Source: UBA11524 sp034104265
GTDB taxonomy: Bacteria > Bacillota > Clostridia > Christensenellales > Aristaeellaceae
Reading direction: 5' to 3'
Length of the DNA stretch: 13,840 bases
NCBI GenBank assembly: GCA_034104265.1
Contig: JAXEEE010000007.1
Location: forward strand, 1 to 13,840
The position numbers were made by a program, and so were the translations under genes. This document shows positions 6,729-13,683 of the stretch, piece after piece. Below the pieces are notes generated by a model. It made no database searches, had not been told where the DNA came from, and saw only the letters and a list, made by a program, of their open reading frames with translations. The first letter of the stretch is position 1. Each line of letters begins with the position of its first letter.

Positions 6729-8015
6729 ATGGCTGATTACAGCATCAACACCCAGTGCGTCCAGGCGGGCTACACCCCCGGCAACGGCGAGCCCCGGCAG
6801 ATTCCCATCATCCAGTCCACCACCTTCCGCTACGAGACCAGCGAGGACATGGGCAAGCTGTTCGACCTGGAGGCCAGCGGGTACTTCTACTCCCGCCTGC
6901 AGAACCCCACCAACGATCATGTTGCCGCCAAGATCGCCGCGCTGGAGGGCGGCAGTGCCGCCATGCTCACCTCCTCCGGCCAGTCGGCCAACTTCATGGC
7001 CCTGTTCAACATCTGCGAGGCGGGCAGCCACATCGTGGCCTCCTCCTCCATTTACGGCGGCACCTTCAACCTGATCTCCGTCACCATGGCGAAGATGGGC
7101 ATCACCGCCACCTTCGTCTCCCCCGACGCCACCGACGAGGAGCTGGACGCGGCCTTCCAGCCCAACACCCGGGCCATGTTCGGCGAGACCATTGCCAACC
7201 CCGCCCTCACCGTGCTGGACATTGAGAAGTTCGCCGCCGCCGCCCACCGCCACGGCGTGCCGCTGATTGTGGACAACACCTTCCCCACCCCCGTCAACTG
7301 CCGGCCCATCGAATGGGGCGCGGATATCGTCACCCACTCCACCACCAAGTACATGGACGGCCACGGCGCGGCGGTGGGCGGCTGCATTGTGGACGGAGGT
7401 CGCTTCGACTGGATGGCCCACGCGGACAAGTATCCCGGCCTGACCACCCCCGACGAAAGCTACCACGGCGTGACCTACGCTGAGAAGTTCGGCCAGGGCG
7501 GCGCGTTCATCACCAAGTGCACCAGCCAGCTGATGCGCGACCTGGGCTGCATCCAGTCCCCGCAAAGCGCGTTCATCCTGAACCTGGGGCTGGAGAGCCT
7601 GCATGTGCGCATGCCCCGGCACGTGGAGAACGGCCAGGCTGTGGCGGAATTCCTGGAGAGCCGCCCGGAGGTGCGCTATGTCAGCTTCCCGGGGCTGAAG
7701 TCCAACAAGTACTACCCCCTGGCGCAGAAGTACCTGGGTGGCGGTGGCTGCGGCGTGGTGTCCTTCGAGCTGAAGGGCGGGCGCGCGGCGGCGGAGGCCT
7801 TCATGAAGCACCTGAAGCTGGCCGCCATTGAGACCCACGTGGCTGATGCCCGGACCTGCTGCCTGAACCCCGCCACCTCCACCCATCGCCAGATGACCGA
7901 AGAGCAGCTGATCACCGCGGGCGTACCGGCGGGGCTGGTGCGGATCTCCTGCGGCCTGGAGGACAAGAACGACCTGATTGCCGATCTGAAGCAGGCCCTG
8001 GAGGCCATCGGCTGA
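6729..8015 (+). CDS. O-acetylhomoserine sulfhydrylase-like PLP enzyme (Cys/Met metabolism family)
   Basis: 428-residue fold-type I PLP enzyme of the Cys/Met metabolism family. It most resembles O-acetylhomoserine aminocarboxypropyltransferases, which make homocysteine from O-acetylhomoserine and sulfide. The PLP lysine is Lys207 in HSTTKYMDGHG. Other family marks are YSRLQNPTND near residues 56-65, SSGQSAN in the cofactor region, and VDNTFPTP about 25 residues before the lysine. The length suits the MetY type (about 425-430) better than the shorter cystathionine enzymes (about 380-400), but a methionine gamma-lyase-like activity cannot be excluded. The start is ATG 6729, using AAAGGAA at 6714-6720; the ATG at 6720 overlaps that site. 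I see no SAM riboswitch or T-box in the 27-nt gap, so regulation would be through the operon promoter. Confidence 0.88.
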   Translation: MADYSINTQCVQAGYTPGNGEPRQIPIIQSTTFRYETSEDMGKLFDLEASGYFYSRLQNPTNDHVAAKIAALEGGSAAMLTSSGQSANFMALFNICEAGSHIVASSSIYGGTFNLISVTMAKMGITATFVSPDATDEELDAAFQPNTRAMFGETIANPALTVLDIEKFAAAAHRHGVPLIVDNTFPTPVNCRPIEWGADIVTHSTTKYMDGHGAAVGGCIVDGGRFDWMAHADKYPGLTTPDESYHGVTYAEKFGQGGAFITKCTSQLMRDLGCIQSPQSAFILNLGLESLHVRMPRHVENGQAVAEFLESRPEVRYVSFPGLKSNKYYPLAQKYLGGGGCGVVSFELKGGRAAAEAFMKHLKLAAIETHVADARTCCLNPATSTHRQMTEEQLITAGVPAGLVRISCGLEDKNDLIADLKQALEAIG

Positions 8016-8032
8016 CACGAAAGGACACTGAC

Positions 8033-9007
8033 ATGCATTTCACCTACTGCCCCGCCTGCGGCAGCCGCCTGATCCCCCGCCCCCTGGGCGACGAGGGCGA
8101 CGTACCCTGGTGCGAGCGCTGCGCCCGGCCCCTGTTCGACATGTTCTCCAGCTGCATCATTGTGGCGGTGGTGAACGGCGAGGGCGAGGTGGCCCTGCTG
8201 CGGGAGAGCCGCAATCCCGACCGGGAGGTGCTGGTAGCGGGGTACATCAAGCCCGGGGAATCCGCCGAGGAGACCATGCGCCGGGAGGTGCAGGAGGAGC
8301 TTGGGCTGACCGTGACCAGCCACCGTCTGCTGTGGACGTGCTGGCATCCAAAGGGACAGCAGCTGATGATCGCCTTCGTGGCCCGTGCGGAGAAGCAGCC
8401 CCTGCGGCCCTCCTGCGAGCTGAAGAGCGCGGCGTGGGTGCCGCTACAGGAGGCCATCGACCGGACGCCGCCGGGGAGCATTGCCCAGCGGGTGGTGAAG
8501 GCGGCCTGTCCCATGCCCGCCACGCTGGTGATGCTCCGCGGGAACTCCGGCAGCGGGAAGTCCACCGTGGCCCGGGCGCTGCGGCAGCACTTCGACCCGA
8601 AGCCCATGCTGATTGCCCAGGACACCGTCCGCCGGGAGATGCTGGCTGTGAAGGATCGCCCGGGGAACCCCACGCCGGAGCTGCTGGCGGATTTGTGCCG
8701 CTGGTCGGCGGAGCGGGGCGGGCTGACCATCCTGGAGGGCATTCTGGACGGGGACAAGTACGGCGGGTTTTTCACGCAGCTGCCGGGGATGTTCCGCCGC
8801 ATCCACGCCTACTACCTGGACATCCCCTATGATGAGACGCTGCGCCGTCACGCCACGCGGCCCCAGGCTGCGGACTTCGGCGAGGATGCCATGCGCCGCT
8901 GGTACCGGGCGGAGAATCCGGCCGGCGTGATCCCCGAGACCATCTTCGGGCCGGACATGGCCGTGGAGGATATGGTGGAGCGCATCCTTCATGACATGGA
9001 CGAATAA
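8033..9007 (+). CDS. Zinc-ribbon Nudix hydrolase fused to a P-loop kinase
   Basis: 324 residues with three parts. Residues 1-35 form a zinc ribbon (Cys6, Cys9, Cys27, Cys30). Residues 38-158 are a Nudix domain with a perfect box at 70-92 (G70, E76, R84-E85, E88-E89, G91). The order ribbon-Nudix is that of NudC NAD(H) pyrophosphatases, but the SQPWPFP motif after the box is absent. Residues 160-324 are a P-loop kinase with Walker A GNSGSGKST at 170-178, then LEGILDGDKYGG and a DETLRRHATRP segment. This half matches, from memory, a stand-alone Firmicute kinase annotated as uridine-kinase- or zeta-toxin-like. The join is in frame with no stop or restart site. The start has AAAGGA at 8020-8025. 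It is the last gene of the operon. Substrates of both halves are unknown. Confidence 0.9.
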   Translation: MHFTYCPACGSRLIPRPLGDEGDVPWCERCARPLFDMFSSCIIVAVVNGEGEVALLRESRNPDREVLVAGYIKPGESAEETMRREVQEELGLTVTSHRLLWTCWHPKGQQLMIAFVARAEKQPLRPSCELKSAAWVPLQEAIDRTPPGSIAQRVVKAACPMPATLVMLRGNSGSGKSTVARALRQHFDPKPMLIAQDTVRREMLAVKDRPGNPTPELLADLCRWSAERGGLTILEGILDGDKYGGFFTQLPGMFRRIHAYYLDIPYDETLRRHATRPQAADFGEDAMRRWYRAENPAGVIPETIFGPDMAVEDMVERILHDMDE

Positions 9008-9010
9008 GGA

Positions 9011-9046
9011 ACAGCCCCCGGTCATCACAGTGTGACCGGGGGCTGT
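9011..9046 (+). terminator. Strong hairpin ending the seven-gene operon
   Basis: ACAGCCCCCGGTCA (9011-9024) pairs perfectly with TGACCGGGGGCTGT (9033-9046) across an 8-nt loop, starting 3 nt after the operon's last stop codon. The following bases (GCATATTC) lack a real T-tract, so termination may be partial, or the hairpin may mainly protect the 3' end. Confidence 0.65.
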
Positions 9047-9093
9047 GCATATTCATGGAGGAAATCAGTGCGCCATCTGGGGTGCGGTCAGAG

Positions 9094-9129
9094 CCTTCCC
9101 CGCTGGGGAAGGTGGCCGAGCGCAGCGAG
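9094..9129. repeat. REP-like intergenic element, GGGGAAGG type
   Basis: CCTTCCCC (9094-9101), loop GCT, GGGGAAGG (9105-9112), then a CCGA...TCGG pairing near 9116-9134 and GGATGAGG. From memory, elements of this form recur between genes of many gut Firmicutes; I cannot check that here. No gene is supported across 9047-9396. Confidence 0.55.
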
Positions 9130-9238
9130 GTCGGATGAGGTCGTCCCCGTGCAGTACGCAGAACCTGCCGCTTTCCCCGATTTTCATTTGTGGCTGGGCA
9201 GTGCAGGGATACCGCGTTTCCTTTGGGTGTGTGAGCTG

Positions 9239-9265
9239 TTTCGTGAATCCGGTGGATTCACGAAA
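9239..9265. repeat. Perfect 12-bp inverted repeat
   Basis: TTTCGTGAATCC (9239-9250), loop GGT, GGATTCACGAAA (9254-9265): 12 paired bases without mismatch. It lies in the middle of the convergent intergenic region, far from either gene end and without a T-tract. It could be an extrusion-prone repeat element or part of a bidirectional terminator zone. Confidence 0.6.
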
Positions 9266-9308
9266 GGCGCGTGGGCGTTTGCGCCTGCGGGCGCGGGGCC
9301 TCCGGCGG

Positions 9309-9357
9309 CCAGGGGCTAACGCCGCCCCTGGACCTGCGCAAGGGGCATCGCCCCTTG
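9309..9357. repeat. Two-hairpin intergenic element, copy A
   Basis: Hairpin 1: CCAGGGGC (9309-9316), 7-nt loop, GCCCCTGG (9324-9331). Linker: ACCTGCG. Hairpin 2: CAAGGGGC (9339-9346), loop ATC, GCCCCTTG (9350-9357), followed by ACCC. The same plan appears at 12169-12215. It lies 40 nt beyond the tgt stop codon, so it may end or stabilise the minus-strand transcript. Confidence 0.65.
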
Positions 9358-9396
9358 ACCCTTTTCCGCTGGCGCGATCCCTTGGGATTGGTCGCG

Positions 9397-10524
9397 TCAG
9401 AAGTTGCGGGACATATCGTACTTGCTGTAGAATTCCTTCCGGAAGTCCAGGAAGCAGTCATTGGCGATGGCTTCGCGCATCTGCTCCATCAGGTGCAGCA
9501 GGTAGCGCAGGTTGTGGATGGACACCAGCCGCCCGCCGGTGATTTCCCCCGCCCGGAGCAGGTGGCGGATGTAGGCCCGGCTGAAGTTCTGGCAGGTGTA
9601 GCAGTCGCACTCCTCGTCCAGGCGGCCCCAGTCACGGGCATATTGCGCGTTCTTGATGACCACCCGGCCCTTGCTGGTCATGGCGGTGCCGTTGCGGGCC
9701 ACGCGGGTGGCCAGCACGCAGTCGAACATGTCGATGCCCCGCAGCACGCCCTCCACCAGGCAGTCCGCTGAGCCCACGCCCATGAGGTAGCGGGGCTTGT
9801 TATAGGGCATGTAGGGCGCGATTTCCTCCAGCATCTCATACATCAGCGGCTTGGGCTCGCCCACGGACAGTCCGCCGATGCCGTAGCCGATGAAGTCCAT
9901 GTCCGCCAGGGTCTGTGCGCTGCGGATGCGCAGGTCCTTGTAGAACGCGCCCTGCACAATACCGAACAGCGCCTGATCCTCCCGGTTGTGGTGCACCTTG
10001 CACCGCTCGGCCCAGCGGTGGGTGCGGTCCATGTTCACCCGGGCAGTGTCGTAGTCGCAGGGGTAGGGGCTGCACACGTCGAAGGCCATGCAGATGTCCG
10101 AGCCCAGGGCCATCTGGATGTCCATGGACTCCTCCGGCCCGATGAAGTGCCGGCTGCCGTCCAGGTGGCTCTGGAAGGTCACGCCCTCCTCCTTGATGGT
10201 GCGGATGCCCGCCAGCGAGAACACCTGGAAGCCGCCGCTGTCGGTGAGGATGGGCTTGTTCCAGCTCATGAACTTGTGCAGTCCGCCGGCCTCCTGGATC
10301 AGCTTCTCGCCGGGGCGCAGGTGGAGGTGGTAGGTGTTGGACAGCAGGATCTGCGTGCCGATCTCCTCCATCTCCCGGGGGGTCATGGCCTTGACGCAGG
10401 CAGCGGTGCCCACGGGCATGTAGATGGGGGTCTGGATATCGCCGTGGGGGGTATGCAGCACGCCCAGGCGCGCGCCGGACTGCTTGCAGACGTGGGTCAC
10501 TTCATAGGAAAAAGGCTTGCTCAT
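9397..10524 (-). CDS. Queuine/preQ1 tRNA-guanine transglycosylase
   Basis: 375 residues. The enzyme exchanges guanine 34 of GUN-anticodon tRNAs for preQ1, the step leading to queuosine in bacteria. Landmarks: Asp95 in DSGGFQV (general acid/base), GIVQGA in the base-binding loop, nucleophile Asp268 in MFDC, and a zinc site from Cys306, Cys308, Cys311 and His337 (CDCYTC ... IHN). The usual PTRNARNG after the nucleophile reads ATRVARNG here. I chose ATG 10524 because AAGGAG lies 4 nt upstream and the length is normal. An in-frame ATG at 10599 would add 25 residues, would overlap the preceding gene by 8 nt, and has only weak AGGG upstream. It is the third gene of a minus-strand RNA-modification cluster. 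No queuosine biosynthesis genes are in view. Confidence 0.95.
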   Translation of the reverse strand: MSKPFSYEVTHVCKQSGARLGVLHTPHGDIQTPIYMPVGTAACVKAMTPREMEEIGTQILLSNTYHLHLRPGEKLIQEAGGLHKFMSWNKPILTDSGGFQVFSLAGIRTIKEEGVTFQSHLDGSRHFIGPEESMDIQMALGSDICMAFDVCSPYPCDYDTARVNMDRTHRWAERCKVHHNREDQALFGIVQGAFYKDLRIRSAQTLADMDFIGYGIGGLSVGEPKPLMYEMLEEIAPYMPYNKPRYLMGVGSADCLVEGVLRGIDMFDCVLATRVARNGTAMTSKGRVVIKNAQYARDWGRLDEECDCYTCQNFSRAYIRHLLRAGEITGGRLVSIHNLRYLLHLMEQMREAIANDCFLDFRKEFYSKYDMSRNF

Positions 10525-10539
10525 ATGACTCCTTGCAGC

Positions 10540-10566
10540 GGGCTCCGGCAATTCGCCGGGAAGCCC
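10540..10566 (-). promoter_or_regulatory. Intercistronic hairpin just upstream of tgt
   Basis: On the minus strand, GGGCT/AGCCC (10562-10566 with 10540-10544) stacked on CCGGC/GCCGG (10555-10559 with 10545-10549), 5-nt loop and a 2-nt bulge. It ends a few bases before the tgt ribosome binding site (10528-10534). No T-tract follows, so it is not a classical terminator. It could tune tgt translation or be a processing site. Confidence 0.45.
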
Positions 10567-10591
10567 ATTTTTCATGGAACATGGTTGATGG

Positions 10592-11275
10592 TCATTCATC
10601 CCCGCTGCCCTGCAGTTCGTCGTGGTACAGATTCCACACCGAGCCGTAGGGCGCGTCGTAGAAGGTCATGATCTCGTGGGTGGTGGGGTGCTCGAAGGTC
10701 AGCTTGTACCCCCACAGGGCGATCTGCTGGCCGGGGATGCCCTTGCCGTAGCGGTTGTCGCCCCACAGCGGCGCACCGATATGGGCCATCTGCACGCGTA
10801 TTTGATGGTTCCGCCCGGTCTCCAGGCGAATGGCGCACAGGGCGGTGCCCTGGCGGCGGGCGATGCATTCGCCCTTGAGGACGGCCTGCTGCGCGCCCTT
10901 CACGTCCGCCTCGCAGACGGTGACCTTGTTCAGCCGCTCATCCTTGATCAGGTAGTCGATCAGCGTGAAGGAGTCCTTCACCTCGCCCGTGACCACGCAC
11001 AGGTACTCCCGGCCCATCAGGTGCTGCTGCATCTGCTGGCTGAGCCGGGCGGCGGCCTTGCTGGTGCGGGCGAAGACCATCAGCCCGCCCACGGGCCGGT
11101 CCAGCCGGTGCACCAGGCCCAGGTACACCCGCCCGGGCTTGTTGTACTTTTCCTTCACGTACTCCTTCAGCACGGTGAGGATGTCGGTATCGCCGGTCCT
11201 GTCGGCCTGGGAGAGCATGTTGGGCGGCTTCACCGCCACAATAACCTGGTTATCCTCATAGACGATGTTAGGCAT
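10592..11275 (-). CDS. RluA-family pseudouridine synthase, short form
   Basis: 227 residues; isomerises uridine to pseudouridine in RNA, probably rRNA. The catalytic motif is HRLDRPVGG with Asp59, preceded by the usual VxKPxxxLSQ segment (residues 13-23). RLETGRNHQIRVQMAHIGAPLWGD is the family's substrate-binding stretch (written here only as landmark, roughly residues 150-173). There is no S4 RNA-binding domain at the N-terminus, so it is the compact form common in Firmicutes. Its ATG lies inside the end of the methyltransferase gene (overlap 11268-11275), and its ribosome binding site, GGAAGG, is part of that gene, so the two are translationally coupled. The target site cannot be named from sequence. 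Confidence 0.92.
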   Translation of the reverse strand: MPNIVYEDNQVIVAVKPPNMLSQADRTGDTDILTVLKEYVKEKYNKPGRVYLGLVHRLDRPVGGLMVFARTSKAAARLSQQMQQHLMGREYLCVVTGEVKDSFTLIDYLIKDERLNKVTVCEADVKGAQQAVLKGECIARRQGTALCAIRLETGRNHQIRVQMAHIGAPLWGDNRYGKGIPGQQIALWGYKLTFEHPTTHEIMTFYDAPYGSVWNLYHDELQGSGDE

Positions 11276-12131
11276 GGTACCACCTTCCGCTGGCGCCGCA
11301 GGGCAGCACGCCCCCGGTGGTCACCGGCAGGCACAGCTCCTGGCTGTCCACCCGGCCGCCGTGGCGGCGCACCACGCACTTCTCCAGCATGTTGCTCAGC
11401 ACGCTGGCCTGGAAGCCCGTGGTATAGCTGTTGATGAGGTAGAACAGCGGCTGATCGGACAGGGCCTGGGCGCAGGTATCCACCAGGCCGAACAGCTCGT
11501 TCTCCAGCTTCCACACCTCGCCGGAAGGCCCGCGGCCGTAGCTGGGGGGATCCATCAGGATGCCATCGTAGCGGTTGCCCCGGCGGATCTCCCGCTGAAC
11601 GAACCGCAGCGCATCCTCCACGATCCACCGGAAGGACGTCTCCGGCAGCTTCGACAGCTCACGGTTTTCCTTCGCCCACAGCACCATGCCCTTGGCGGCG
11701 TCCACATGGGTCACATGGGCACCCGCCGCCGCGCAGGCCAGGGTGGCTCCGCCGGTGTAGCCGAAGAGGTTCAGCACCTTCACGTCCTTCCGGCCGCTTT
11801 GGCGGATGATTTCGTCCATCCAGACCCAGTTGGCCGCCTGCTCCGGGAACAGGCCCGTGTGCTTGAAGCCCGTGGGCCGCACATAGAAGCTCAGCCCCCC
11901 GTGGCGGATGATCCACCTGTCCGGCAGCTTCGTCAGGAATTCCCACTCGCCCCCGCCCCGCTCCGAGCGGTGATAATGGGCCTGGGCCTGCTTCCACAGC
12001 GCCGGATCCGCTTTGGGCCAGATGGTCTGCGGGTCGGGGCGGCGCAGAATCACATTCCCCCAGCGCTCCAGCTTCTCGCCGTCGCCGGTGTCCAGCACCT
12101 CGTAGTCCGTCCAGGTATTGGCTAAAAACAT
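11268..12131 (-). CDS. Class I SAM-dependent methyltransferase, RlmI-like core
   Basis: 287 residues. It resembles the catalytic part of 23S rRNA cytosine-C5 methyltransferases of the RlmI/COG1092 group (Methyltrans_SAM family), but has no N-terminal PUA domain. Seen: GLFPEQAANW (residues 93-102), typical of the family; motif I VLNLFGYTGG (119-128); acidic Asp144 for the SAM ribose; and DPPSYG (194-199), the motif IV of the group. The start ATG 12131 has AAGGAGGT at 12135-12142 directly upstream; the frame runs on to 12164 without another convincing site. It is the first gene of a three-gene RNA-modification cluster, consistent with an rRNA target. Whether it acts on C1962 is unknown. I found no clear promoter in the 163 bp upstream, so it may depend on read-through from the GH4-like gene. 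Confidence 0.87.
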   Translation of the reverse strand: MFLANTWTDYEVLDTGDGEKLERWGNVILRRPDPQTIWPKADPALWKQAQAHYHRSERGGGEWEFLTKLPDRWIIRHGGLSFYVRPTGFKHTGLFPEQAANWVWMDEIIRQSGRKDVKVLNLFGYTGGATLACAAAGAHVTHVDAAKGMVLWAKENRELSKLPETSFRWIVEDALRFVQREIRRGNRYDGILMDPPSYGRGPSGEVWKLENELFGLVDTCAQALSDQPLFYLINSYTTGFQASVLSNMLEKCVVRRHGGRVDSQELCLPVTTGGVLPCGASGRWYHA

Positions 12132-12143
12132 AGTACCTCCTTG

Positions 12144-12252
12144 GCAGGAGCGTTGCCCCTGCACCCTACCAGAGGCGCTGCCTCTGGACTCCGCAAGAGG
12201 AGCTTCACCCCTCCTGACGCCCGTTCTCCCGGCGAGCTGCGCTGGCCGGGAG
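12144..12252. repeat. Intergenic hairpin cluster with two-hairpin element copy B
   Basis: Four stem-loops follow in a row: GCAGG/CCTGC (12144-12148/12158-12162); CCAGAGGC/GCCTCTGG (12169-12176/12180-12187, loop GCT); AGGAG with CTCCT (about 12199-12215, imperfect); CTCCCGG/CCGGGAG (12226-12232/12246-12252). The second and third match the plan of 9309-9357. The block fills the space between the methyltransferase and the GH4-like gene. It has no T-tract on either strand, so it is not an obvious terminator. Confidence 0.6.
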
Positions 12253-12294
12253 CGCGGGATTGCATAGTGTGCGTATCCTTGATAACAGGCTGAT

Positions 12295-13593
12295 TTACAA
12301 CCGCTCGATCACGTCATCGTGCATCTCGATCAGCTTGTCCACCAGCTCCTGGCAGTACAGCCGGTCGAGGCCCTCCAGGGCGGGATCCACCTCGATGCAG
12401 GCCCGCAGCGCGCCCCGATCCCCCGCGGCAGCCCGGGCAGCCAGTCGGTTGGTTTCGTCGACGTCCGCGCAGATGTCCGCCAGCTCGCCGGGAAGCTCAA
12501 GCCCGCGGGGAAGCTCCACGCCATCCTCCAGCACCAGCCCCGCCTCGATGATGGCCTCCGGGGACAGCTGCTTCAGGGTACCGTTGTTGCGCCGGGTGAC
12601 GGCGGGCATGGTCAGGGTTTCGCTGCGCAAAAGGGCCAGGGCCAGCTGCATGGGCCGGATGGGCGGCGCCTTTGACAGGAGCAGCAGCTGGGCCATCATG
12701 CCCTCCTTGTCCGCCGCGCCCTTGTCGCCCACGGTGTTCATGTAGAGGATGCGCTCCTTGCGCTTCTCGATGCTCTCGCCCAGCTCCGGGTTTTCCTCAG
12801 GGATGAAGTCCGGCTGGGCGGGAAGCCACTCAGCATGGTCGGTCACGTCGCCCACAGCCACCGCGCCGTACCAGTCCAGCCAGCGGCAGGCCAGGCGGCC
12901 GAACTCTCCCTCCGCCGTCAGCTGGCGCACCCTGGGCAGCAGATCCTTGCCGTCCTTTGTGCGCAGGCTCATCAGGAACGCGAAGCCCGGCAGACCCGCG
13001 ATTTCCGCATCCACCTTGTCCATCTTGACCTTGATCTTCTTGCAGATGGCGTCCAGGCCATTGGCCCCGCGGACAGGAGTTCTGCCCAGGCCATAGCAGC
13101 GGAAGCCCATGCTCAGGAACATGGCCGTCGTTCTCGCCACGGGCTGGCCCAGGTTGATGACCAGGGCGCGGGGGCAGGCAGACTGCATCTGTTCGCAGAG
13201 GGAGAGCACGTACTCGCCCTGGCGGAGAGTGTGCATCAGCCCGCCGATGCCGCCGTTGACCCGGGCCTGATCGCTGAGACCGGGATCGTCGTCGTTCTCG
13301 CCGGAGAGGGCCGAGCGATCCTGATGGAAGCGGGTAGCCGCCATGCAGTCCCCGGCATAGATGACGCAGTCCGCGTCCCGGAGCACCTCGTCGCGGTCGC
13401 CGGACACGTCGAAGGTGCCCACCAGGCCGCTCTTAATCTGCACCGCCCTGCCGTAGCGCAGCAGCACATCCTGCATGGCGGCGTTCTTTTCCTCCACCCA
13501 GACCTCCGCCGCCTGCTTGCCCACAAAGAGCAGATCCGTCATAAGCGTTGGCAGCAGGGCGGGTATATCCTGACCAATCATTGCGAATTTCAT
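12295..13593 (-). CDS. Divergent GH4-family (alpha-glucosidase/6-phospho-glycosidase-like) protein, key motifs altered
   Basis: 432 residues, with the overall plan of family GH4 glycosidases (NAD- and Mn-dependent, Rossmann fold first). Recognisable parts: an N-terminal beta strand MKFAMIG; the DVSGDRDEVLRDADCVIYA segment; VNGGIGGLMHTLR (112-124, like the GxGG-xxxALR region); ACPRALVINLGQP (139-151); TDHAEWLP; and the C-terminal VDPALEG...LVDKLIEMH. Key motifs are changed: the NP at the sugar site reads QP (150-151), the metal-binding GLCHSP reads GLGRTP (168-173), the NHxxW reads PGFAF (202-206), and the NAD loop GxGS reads GQDI (7-10). It therefore probably lost the standard reaction, or works differently. 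The start is ATG 13593 with GGAG 11 nt upstream. It has its own promoter. Confidence 0.72.
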   Translation of the reverse strand: MKFAMIGQDIPALLPTLMTDLLFVGKQAAEVWVEEKNAAMQDVLLRYGRAVQIKSGLVGTFDVSGDRDEVLRDADCVIYAGDCMAATRFHQDRSALSGENDDDPGLSDQARVNGGIGGLMHTLRQGEYVLSLCEQMQSACPRALVINLGQPVARTTAMFLSMGFRCYGLGRTPVRGANGLDAICKKIKVKMDKVDAEIAGLPGFAFLMSLRTKDGKDLLPRVRQLTAEGEFGRLACRWLDWYGAVAVGDVTDHAEWLPAQPDFIPEENPELGESIEKRKERILYMNTVGDKGAADKEGMMAQLLLLSKAPPIRPMQLALALLRSETLTMPAVTRRNNGTLKQLSPEAIIEAGLVLEDGVELPRGLELPGELADICADVDETNRLAARAAAGDRGALRACIEVDPALEGLDRLYCQELVDKLIEMHDDVIERL

Positions 13594-13654
13594 GGCATCA
13601 CGCGCTCCAAATTCCAACCATCGTTCGTCGAAAAGCCAATATTCAAACTATTTT

Positions 13655-13683
13655 ATCATACCATAATTGCATCAAAAAGTAAA
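13655..13683 (-). promoter_or_regulatory. Sigma-A-like promoter of the GH4-like gene
   Basis: On the minus strand, TTTACT (complement of 13678-13683), a 17-nt spacer and TATGAT (complement of 13655-13660), in a sharply AT-rich stretch. The -10 box matches consensus at five of six bases and the -35 at four. Transcription would start near 13648, about 55 nt before the ATG at 13593. Confidence 0.7.

Noticed and set aside
5655..8018. A 787-codon open frame on the minus strand
   Set aside because: It lies antisense to the double-Nudix and MetY-like genes, which have clear motifs and ribosome binding sites. Its translation is low-complexity Gly/His/Gln/Ala-rich, typical of antisense frames in GC-rich DNA. 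The similar frames at 798-2108 and 2381-3787 fail for the same reason.
9032..9542. Open frames across the convergent intergenic region
   Set aside because: They start inside the terminator or hairpins, run into tgt in antisense and have no protein-like composition.
9397..10524. Loss of function in Tgt because GIVQGG reads GIVQGA and PTRNARNG reads ATRVARNG
   Set aside because: The second glycine is not invariant (the E. coli enzyme has Ser there), and the nucleophile, general acid and zinc ligands are all present.
10525..10591. PreQ1 riboswitch before tgt
   Set aside because: The segment shows a GC-rich bulged hairpin without the A-rich tail and small pseudoknot pattern expected of preQ1 aptamers.
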